Shown here piece after piece: positions 58,168 to 64,000 of a DNA stretch of 64,000 nt; the stretch's first letter is position 1, and each line of letters begins with the position of its first letter. Location: positions 186,001-250,000 of the forward strand of contig NZ_CP033465.1 of NCBI RefSeq assembly GCF_003718715.1, read 5' to 3'. The position numbers were made by a program, and so were the translations under genes. Source of the stretch: Clostridium sp. JN-1 (GTDB lineage Bacteria > Bacillota > Clostridia > Clostridiales > Clostridiaceae). The notes under the pieces were generated by a model. That model was not told the origin of the DNA. It saw only the letters and a list, made by a program, of their open reading frames with translations, and did no database searches.

Positions 58168-59442
58168 CTAAATAAGTGTAATAGAAATTAAGTTAAGTAA
58201 AAATAGAAAGGAAATAATATATAAAGGTGTTCTTAATTTTTTACCTTCTCCCTTCATTATCTTTAAAATAGGGTATATAATAAAACCAAATGCTAAACCA
58301 TTTGCAATACTTGATGTAAGTGGAATCATTACAATAATTAAAAAAGCAGGGAACCATTCAGTAAATGAACTAAAGTCAATATACCTTAAGTTTTCCATCA
58401 TGATTGCTCCAGTAATTACAATAACGGGACAAATAGCAGCAGAAGGTATGAATTTCAAAAGCGGTGTACATAGTATTGAAATCAAAAATAACATTCCACA
58501 TACAACAGCTGTTAATCCAGTCTTTCCACCTTCTTTTATTCCAGCTGCACTTTCAGCAGCTGCAACAGTAGGGCTTGTTCCTAATATACTTGATAAACCT
58601 ACCGTAAGTGCACTTATTTTAAAAGCATTATTAAATCTTTCTTTTTTCTCGATAAGACCTTGGAGCAATCCTATTGATTCAAATATTAAGATCATTGAAA
58701 GAGAGAAAACTGCGAGAAAAAATTTTACTGAAAAAAATGAAGAAAAATCAAGCTTAAAAAACAATTTATTATAATTAACAATGTTTGCAATAGAAAAAGA
58801 AGTAGAAACGCCATCATGTATGTTAAATAAAAAAGCAAAAACAGATATTATAACAATTCCAATAAAGAAGCTTCCTCTTATATTCTTTATATAAAGTGCT
58901 GCTGAAATTAATATACCAAATAAAGCCAGTAGGACTTGTGGCTCTGCTAAATTATTCATTGTCATAATTGTGTTTTTACCAGAGATTATTATGGAGCCTT
59001 TTTCAAGACCAATGACAACTAAGAATAACCCAATACCAACAGTTATACCGGTTTTTAAACTATCTGGAATAGCCTTTGCTATTGTGTTTCCAATCCCCGT
59101 AAATGCAATTATCATATAAATTATACTTGATATGAAAACAACAGCTAAACTTTGCTGCCAAGTAAGTTTCATGCTTACTACCATTGTATACGTAAAAAAT
59201 GCATTAACACCCATACCTGGAGTTAAGATAATGGGCACATTTGCGAATATACCCATTAACATACAACCAATAAAAGAAATTAATACAGTAGCAATAGCAC
59301 TTAAAGCTTTTGGCATACCAGCATCCGATAGTATTATAGGATTTACTATAATGATATAGGAGATAGCAAAAAAAGATGTTATACCTGCTAGTACTTCTTG
59401 ACGTATTGTTGTATTATTTTCTTTTAATTTAAAAGTTTCCAT
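58168..59442 (-). CDS. NCS2/AzgA-family purine permease
   Basis: This 424-aa integral membrane transporter, with about 12 helices, belongs to the AzgA-type branch (guanine/hypoxanthine or adenine uptake, PbuG-like). Characteristic is VPIILTPGMGVNAFFTYTMV in the first third, with GTSPTVAAAESAAGIKEGGKTGLTA later. The ATG at 59442 lies 9 nt from AAAGGA; a GTG two codons upstream is possible. It is the last gene of the deoD-nupC-permease operon. Confidence 0.88.
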   Translation of the reverse strand: METFKLKENNTTIRQEVLAGITSFFAISYIIIVNPIILSDAGMPKALSAIATVLISFIGCMLMGIFANVPIILTPGMGVNAFFTYTMVVSMKLTWQQSLAVVFISSIIYMIIAFTGIGNTIAKAIPDSLKTGITVGIGLFLVVIGLEKGSIIISGKNTIMTMNNLAEPQVLLALFGILISAALYIKNIRGSFFIGIVIISVFAFLFNIHDGVSTSFSIANIVNYNKLFFKLDFSSFFSVKFFLAVFSLSMILIFESIGLLQGLIEKKERFNNAFKISALTVGLSSILGTSPTVAAAESAAGIKEGGKTGLTAVVCGMLFLISILCTPLLKFIPSAAICPVIVITGAIMMENLRYIDFSSFTEWFPAFLIIVMIPLTSSIANGLAFGFIIYPILKIMKGEGKKLRTPLYIISFLFLLNLISITLI

Positions 59443-59466
59443 TTTCACCGTTCCTTTATTATTATT

Positions 59467-60666
59467 TTACCAGACAAATAATCCTACTAATCCAGCACTC
59501 ATTAAAGAAACTAAAATACCAGATAACAACATATACCAAACTCCTTTAGATAATTCGTTAGTTGTATCTTTATCTACTATTCCCTTAAAACATCCAATAA
59601 TCATTCCAACTGTTGAAAAGTTAGCAAATGAAATAAGAAATGTGGATAAAACAGCTCTCATATGTGGAGTAAAGGTATTTATAATAGGATGGATTTGTCC
59701 CATAACTACAAATTCGTTTGTAACTAATTTTGTTCCCATGTATTGTGCCGTTTGGAACGCTTCACCTAATGGCAATCCTAATAGAAAACTAAATGGAGTC
59801 ATAACTACTCCTAACATAACTTCCAAGGATAAATGCGGGTTAATTAAACCTAATAGTTTATCAATAACTGATGCCAAAGCCACAAATGAAATAACCATTG
59901 CTGTAATTATTAATACAAGTTTACCTGCCCCAATAATTGAATCACCTAAAAAAGAAAAGAAAGGTTGTCTTTCATTATTATCAATATCTACAATAATATC
60001 ATCTTCCTTTCTAACAACTACAGGATTTAGTATACTTGTTATAATGATTGAGTTAATAATATTTAGTGGTATTGCAGTTAAAACAAACTGACCTGGCAGT
60101 AGTTGGGTATAAGCACCAACTATAGCAGCAGATACACAGCTCATAGACATAAGTGAGAGAGTTAAGAGTCTTTCAGGCTTCATTTCCTTTATTTGACCTG
60201 CTGATACAGCTAGGGCTTCTGTATTTCCTAAAAACATCATTTCTACTGCAAAAAAAGATTCGAATTTAGGTTTTCCAGTAATCTTAGATAATGCCCAACC
60301 AAGACCTTTTACAATACGAGGTAGTATATGAAAATATGTAAGTATATCAAATAGTGGTACAACAAGCAAAATTGGAAGTAAAGCACTTATTGCCATATCC
60401 ATTTGCTTTTTAGCAACAAAACTTGCAAATGCAAAACCAATACCGTCATAGGCACACTGTACAAGCCAATTGAAACCTGCTGCCATTCCATTTACTATTG
60501 CTCTTCCAATTGGAAATGCAGTTAAAAACCATGCTAAAAACAAGTTTAGTAAAATCATTATACCTATTGATTTCCATTCAATAAGTTTTCTATTTTTTGA
60601 AAATAAAAAAGCCACACCAATAAAAACAACTATTCCAATTATATTTATAATGAGATAAATATTCAT
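59467..60666 (-). CDS. nupC: Concentrative nucleoside transporter (NupC/CNT family)
   Basis: This 399-aa ion-coupled nucleoside importer has about ten membrane helices with the CNT signatures VVPLFDILTYF, EMMFLGNTEALAVSAGQIKEM and FANFSTVGMIIG. It starts at an ATG preceded by AGAGGG, 28 nt after deoD. It supplies nucleosides to the phosphorylase encoded upstream. Confidence 0.93.
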   Translation of the reverse strand: MNIYLIINIIGIVVFIGVAFLFSKNRKLIEWKSIGIMILLNLFLAWFLTAFPIGRAIVNGMAAGFNWLVQCAYDGIGFAFASFVAKKQMDMAISALLPILLVVPLFDILTYFHILPRIVKGLGWALSKITGKPKFESFFAVEMMFLGNTEALAVSAGQIKEMKPERLLTLSLMSMSCVSAAIVGAYTQLLPGQFVLTAIPLNIINSIIITSILNPVVVRKEDDIIVDIDNNERQPFFSFLGDSIIGAGKLVLIITAMVISFVALASVIDKLLGLINPHLSLEVMLGVVMTPFSFLLGLPLGEAFQTAQYMGTKLVTNEFVVMGQIHPIINTFTPHMRAVLSTFLISFANFSTVGMIIGCFKGIVDKDTTNELSKGVWYMLLSGILVSLMSAGLVGLFVW

Positions 60667-60694
60667 AATTAACCCTCTGCTTTCTAAAGAATGT

Positions 60695-61402
60695 TTATAT
60701 GCTAGTGCCTGTTTTTAAAGCTATCTCAATCATATCGTTAAAAGTTTTTTGACGTTCATCTGGAGTAGTTGTTTCACCAGTTAAAATATGATTACTGATT
60801 GTTAAAATAGATAGTGCCCTGCAATTAAATTTAGCAGCTAATGTATAAAGTGCTGTAGTTTCCATCTCAATTCCTAAAATACCGTACTGATTTAATTTTT
60901 TTAAGTCCATTTCATCATCGTAAAAACGATCTGCTGAAAATACATTACCAACTTTAACTCTCTTTCCTTCTTCTTCAGCAATTTCATTTGCCAAACTTAA
61001 TAACTTAAAGTCAGCAAGTGGTGAATAATCTATGTTATTTCCAAATACATTTCTATTTACAGATGAATCTGTAGATGAACCTTGTGCTAATACAACATCT
61101 CTAACTTTAATATCATCACGAATTCCACCCATAGTTCCAACACGAATTAAGTTTTTAACACCATAGTATGAAATTAATTCATTTACGTATATAGATATGG
61201 ATGGAATGCCCATTCCTGTACCTTGAACTGAAATTCTTTTCCCGTTGTATTCTCCAGTATATCCAAGTATACCTCTAACATTATTGTACTGTTTAGCATT
61301 CTTTAAAAAGTTTGCAGCAATATATTTTGCCCTAAGTGGGTCTCCAGGTAATATAATTGTTTCAGCAACTTCTCCTTTTTTAGCTTCAATGTGTTCACTC
61401 AT
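60695..61402 (-). CDS. deoD: Purine nucleoside phosphorylase, DeoD type
   Basis: This 235-aa hexameric-type phosphorylase splits purine nucleosides with phosphate into base and (deoxy)ribose 1-phosphate. It has [13 protein letters not shown] at the N-terminus (phosphate site), RVGTMGG, and the MET motif EMETTALY. The catalytic acid of the E. coli enzyme, Asp204 in SDH, is Asn204 here ([10 protein letters not shown]), an unusual change. AGAGGG precedes the ATG. It is first in the operon, downstream of LacI-type operators. Confidence 0.93.
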   Translation of the reverse strand: MSEHIEAKKGEVAETIILPGDPLRAKYIAANFLKNAKQYNNVRGILGYTGEYNGKRISVQGTGMGIPSISIYVNELISYYGVKNLIRVGTMGGIRDDIKVRDVVLAQGSSTDSSVNRNVFGNNIDYSPLADFKLLSLANEIAEEEGKRVKVGNVFSADRFYDDEMDLKKLNQYGILGIEMETTALYTLAAKFNCRALSILTISNHILTGETTTPDERQKTFNDMIEIALKTGTSI

Positions 61403-61537
61403 TTTTTATCCCTCTTTCTTTCATATTAAAGTTTTATTTTAATTGTTTGCTATTATTTAGCAAATTGATAAACGATTACATTATGCGCTTTAGTGTATGT
61501 TCTATTGTATTTTTAATGCTTAAAATCAATATATTAC

Positions 61538-61570
61538 TTAGTAAACGCTTTTACTAAACCAGTTTACCAA
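61538..61570. promoter_or_regulatory. Two overlapping LacI-type operators upstream of deoD
   Basis: TTAGTAAAC-GC-TTTTACTAA (61538-61557) and TTACTAAAC-CA-GTTTACCAA (61551-61570) share the half-site TTAGTAAAC with one or two mismatches. They lie just upstream of a possible minus-strand promoter (TATTGA/TACAAT, 61531-61504, 16 bp). Confidence 0.65.
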
Positions 61571-61656
61571 AATGAGTTATTATATTTTAATAAGCATTAG
61601 TACAATTGATAATCAGTAAAGTTGTTATATTCTAACATGTATTAGCACAATTAACC

Positions 61657-61678
61657 ATTAGTAAACAGGTTTACTAAT
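61657..61678. promoter_or_regulatory. Perfect LacI-type operator
   Basis: ATTAGTAAAC-AG-GTTTACTAAT is a perfect 10-bp palindrome with a 2-bp centre, located between the regulator's stop codon and deoD. It is the best of three related sites. Confidence 0.7.
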
Positions 61679-61697
61679 AAACAATTACATCATACTC

Positions 61698-62717
61698 CTA
61701 TTTATAAACGTTGTCAATTTCTTTTACACTCTTTCTTATAATAAAATTAGTTTTTAATAAAACATTCTTTTTTTCACAATCAGGATTTTTTATTTGATTC
61801 ATTAAAGTAACTGCTGCATTTTTGCCTATGTCATAAATAGGAAGAGATACTGTAGTTAATGGCGGTGTTAAGTATTTGGATATATCTATGTCGTCAAATC
61901 CTATGATCGATATATCGTCTGGAATCTTCAATCCTTTTTCATAAATAGCAGAATAGGCCCCAACAGCAAGTTGATCATTTTCAGCAAAAATAGCTGTTAC
62001 TGAAGCATTTTCTAGAAGATTTTTAGCTGCTAAGTAACCACCATTGAAAGCTAAAATTCCCTGGCTAATCCAATTTTCAGGTACGTGAATATTATTTTGT
62101 TCCATGCATTTAAGATAAATTTCTAATCTATTGTTTAAATTATAATATTGATTATCTGAAACCAAAATACCTATTTTTCTATGTCCCATTTTTACAAGAT
62201 AAGATATTGCCTTGCTAACTCCAGCTTCCTCGTCAGCTAAGACCTTACTTCCTAAGTTTTCATTTAAATTCCTATCCAATAAAAGATATGGTGTATTGTG
62301 TTCGTTTAACATACCTAAGGTTTCTTTTGATATTTTATTAGGACTTGCAATTATGACTCCTTCAACTTTTCTATAAATAAACTTTTCAATATATTTTTTT
62401 TCTCTATTAGGATCATGAGAAGAATTGCATAATATTAGCGAATATCCTTTTTCTTCTAAATAATCTTCTACGCCCTTGACGACTAATGAGAAAAATGGAT
62501 CTGTTACTTCTGGTACAATCATACCTATAGTTTCAGTATCATTTTTAATCATATTTTTTGCATAGTAATTTGGCTTATAATTCATTTTTTTAACAGTATC
62601 AAACACTATTTTCTTTGTTTCATCACTAAATCTTTCACCTTTATTATTTAGTATTTGTGAAATTGTAGTTATGGATAATCCTGTTTTTTTTGCCAAGTCC
62701 CTAATTCGAGTAGTCAT
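61698..62717 (-). CDS. LacI-family transcriptional regulator
   Basis: The 339-aa protein has an N-terminal LacI helix-turn-helix (IRDLAKKTGLSITTISQILN, residues 5-24) and hinge, followed by a periplasmic-binding-like domain (IGMIVPEVTDPFFSLVVKGV, VEGVIIASPN, FAENDQLAVGAYSAI, ISIIGFDDIDISKYLTPPLTTV). It resembles RbsR/PurR-like sugar or purine sensors. The gene precedes the deoD operon on the same strand, and the palindromes between them are its likely targets; the effector is unknown. Confidence 0.92.
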   Translation of the reverse strand: MTTRIRDLAKKTGLSITTISQILNNKGERFSDETKKIVFDTVKKMNYKPNYYAKNMIKNDTETIGMIVPEVTDPFFSLVVKGVEDYLEEKGYSLILCNSSHDPNREKKYIEKFIYRKVEGVIIASPNKISKETLGMLNEHNTPYLLLDRNLNENLGSKVLADEEAGVSKAISYLVKMGHRKIGILVSDNQYYNLNNRLEIYLKCMEQNNIHVPENWISQGILAFNGGYLAAKNLLENASVTAIFAENDQLAVGAYSAIYEKGLKIPDDISIIGFDDIDISKYLTPPLTTVSLPIYDIGKNAAVTLMNQIKNPDCEKKNVLLKTNFIIRKSVKEIDNVYK

Positions 62718-62892
62718 AAAAATTCTCCTTTTATATAAAAAACTTAAGATCTTTAAATATAGAATACATCAGCATTTATTAAAAATCAATCTTGATTCTA
62801 AGTTAGTAATACAGTATGATTGTATTACTGAAATATTGGAAGTTATAATTTTAAAATATCCTTAGTGATTAGTACATGAGAAGTTGAGTTTG

Positions 62893-62922
62893 AAAGTACT
62901 TATTATTGTACTTTAATTTTTA
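62893..62922 (+). terminator. Hairpin upstream of secG
   Basis: AAAGTAC/GTACTTT (62893-62899 with 62908-62914) is followed by AATTTTT. Its function is uncertain; it may stop read-through into secG. Confidence 0.4.
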
Positions 62923-62966
62923 ATATGTTAAAATATATCTTGTGTTGTGCATGGAGGTGAGTTATT

Positions 62967-63200
62967 TTGAGAACCTTTTTAATAATTCTGCAAACTATAA
63001 TAGCTATTGCAATAATTGCAGTTATTTTAGTTCAACCTGGTAAAACAAATGGATTGAGTGGATTCATATCAGGTGGAGTTAATGAAACATTTTATTCTAA
63101 GAATAAATCGAGAACATCTGAAGCTATGCTTATTAGAACAACAGCTGTGCTTTCTATAATATTTGCAGTGCTTTGTATTGTTCAAAATTTAATAAAATAA
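62967..63200 (+). CDS. secG: Protein translocase subunit SecG
   Basis: This 77-aa SecYEG accessory subunit has two membrane helices (about 3-22 and 54-74) joined by a Gly/Ser-rich loop (QPGKTNGLSGFISGGV). The TTG at 62967 follows GGAGGTGA by 6 nt. Position before rnr is the usual Firmicutes order (secG-rnr-smpB). Confidence 0.93.
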   Translation: MRTFLIILQTIIAIAIIAVILVQPGKTNGLSGFISGGVNETFYSKNKSRTSEAMLIRTTAVLSIIFAVLCIVQNLIK

Positions 63201-63253
63201 AGTGTATTTATTATGTAATTTATGTTAATAATAAGAATATGTTAGTGATTATC

Positions 63254-63295
63254 ATGCCTTTAGGTAGGGACAGCTCTGCTTAAAGGCATAGTTTA
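63254..63295 (+). repeat. Hairpin between secG and rnr
   Basis: ATGCCTTTA (63254-63262) pairs with TAAAGGCAT (63281-63289) around an 18-nt loop. There is no proper T-tract, so termination is doubtful. Confidence 0.5.
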
Positions 63296-63331
63296 TATTA
63301 CAGGAGTTTAAGCATGAAAGGGGTGTTGACC

Positions 63332-64000
63332 TTGAATATAAGGGAAACAATATTAGACTTTATGAAAGAGCAAGCATATAAACCTATGAATATAATAGAA
63401 CTTGAAAAAATATTCAGTATACCAAAAGAAGAGAGAAAAGAATTTTCTAATGTACTCAAGTCAATGGAAAAAGATGGTGAGATAGTTAAAACACGTACAG
63501 ATTATTATGGAATACCCGATAGAATGGGGCTTGTAGTTGGAAAGGTTCAAGGTCATCAAAAGGGATTTGCTTTTGTAATACCAGAAGATGAGGAACGACC
63601 AGACATATTTATACCATCATCTTATTTAAATGGAGCAATGAACGGTGATAAAGTAGTAGCAAAAATAAATAAACAAGAGAATAATGGGAAAAAGTGTGAA
63701 GGCGAGATAATAAGAATACTTGACAGAGCAAATAAAACTGTAATAGGAACTTATGAAGATAGTAAAAATTTTGGATTTGTAGTTCCAGAGGAAGTTAGAA
63801 TATATCAAGATATTTTTATACCTAAACATTGTAAAGGTAGTGCAAAAACTGGAGATATAGTAGTAGCAGAGATAACTACATGGCCAGAAAAAAGAAGAAA
63901 TCCAGAAGGAAAAATATTAGAGGTAGTTGGTAGAAAAGGTGAAAAGGGAATAGATATATTAACCATAATAAAGAAAAATAATCTTCCCGAAAAATTTCCT
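63332..64000 (+). CDS. rnr: Ribonuclease R, 5' part
   Basis: This is the N-terminal 223 residues of RNase R, a 3'-5' exoribonuclease that degrades structured RNA and works with SmpB/tmRNA. It begins with a winged-helix RNase R domain (about 1-65), then cold-shock-like domains (GKVQGHQKGFAFVIPEDEERPDIFIP and a second NFGFVVPEE repeat). The catalytic RNB domain lies beyond the window. TTG 63332 is 8 nt from AAAGGGG; ATG 63314 upstream in frame has no site. Confidence 0.93.
   Translation, partial: MNIRETILDFMKEQAYKPMNIIELEKIFSIPKEERKEFSNVLKSMEKDGEIVKTRTDYYGIPDRMGLVVGKVQGHQKGFAFVIPEDEERPDIFIPSSYLNGAMNGDKVVAKINKQENNGKKCEGEIIRILDRANKTVIGTYEDSKNFGFVVPEEVRIYQDIFIPKHCKGSAKTGDIVVAEITTWPEKRRNPEGKILEVVGRKGEKGIDILTIIKKNNLPEKFP

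Overview
The window is a low-GC chromosomal segment from a strictly anaerobic, spore-forming Clostridium (cluster I / sensu stricto). The evidence is AT-rich intergenic DNA, strong AGGAGG-type ribosome binding sites with many TTG/GTG starts, sporulation genes (spoIID, a spoIIQ-like gene, spoIIID, mbl, cwlD, a yyaC-like gene), S-box, T-box and glycine riboswitch leaders, a thiolase gene next to the atp operon, and a selenocysteine-dependent glycine reductase operon (Stickland metabolism). From memory, the left half follows the gene order of C. acetobutylicum (mnaA-thl-atp ... murA-spoIID ... spoIIID-mbl-metK-recD-comF). A glycine-fermenting relative such as the C. scatologenes/carboxidivorans group would fit, but the species cannot be fixed from the sequence alone.

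Layout. 1-6200: end of a ZIP transporter gene, then tsaC, an arginine-phosphatase-like gene, rpiB, upp, a dCMP deaminase, tagO and mnaA. 6237-7615: thl with its own promoter and terminator. 8052-14863: the complete F1Fo ATP synthase operon atpIBEFHAGDC. 15080-21265: cell-wall and sporulation block (ywmB-like, murA, spoIID, spoIIQ-like, spoIIID, mbl, yyaC-like on the minus strand), then an unknown exported protein. 22211-24061: tRNA-Thr/Tyr/Val/Tyr and SAM-riboswitch-controlled metK. 24207-28345: recD2, a degenerate comFA-like gene, comFC and a structured RNA resembling the raiA motif. 28346-29380: a region of small RNA-like units and three tiny genes. 29603-31394: tRNA-Asn and T-box-controlled glyQS. 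31430-31527 minus: a candidate small RNA. 31814-37211: tRNA-Leu, a MoxR/VWA pair, cwlD, trmL and a degV-family gene.

37400-45580 holds the glycine reductase operon grdX-trxB-trxA-grdE-grdA-grdB-grdC-grdD behind a tandem glycine riboswitch with an intrinsic terminator. grdA and grdB each contain an in-frame UGA read as selenocysteine. The operon converts glycine to acetyl phosphate, with electrons delivered by the dedicated thioredoxin system. Next come rpoN and the central glycolytic operon cggR-gapA-pgk-tpiA-gpmI-eno (47224-54542), preceded by a CggR-type operator. The right end has a ClC transporter, an acyltransferase, a small unknown protein, a minus-strand purine nucleoside uptake and phosphorolysis operon (deoD-nupC-azgA/pbuG-type permease) with LacI-type operators and its probable LacI regulator, then secG and the start of rnr, which runs off the window.

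No rRNA, CRISPR array, insertion sequence or recognisable prophage was seen. The best candidates for undescribed biology are the 28080-29380 interval (raiA-like RNA without a raiA gene, plus small RNA/small protein units) and the minus-strand RNA with C-rich motifs at 31430-31527.
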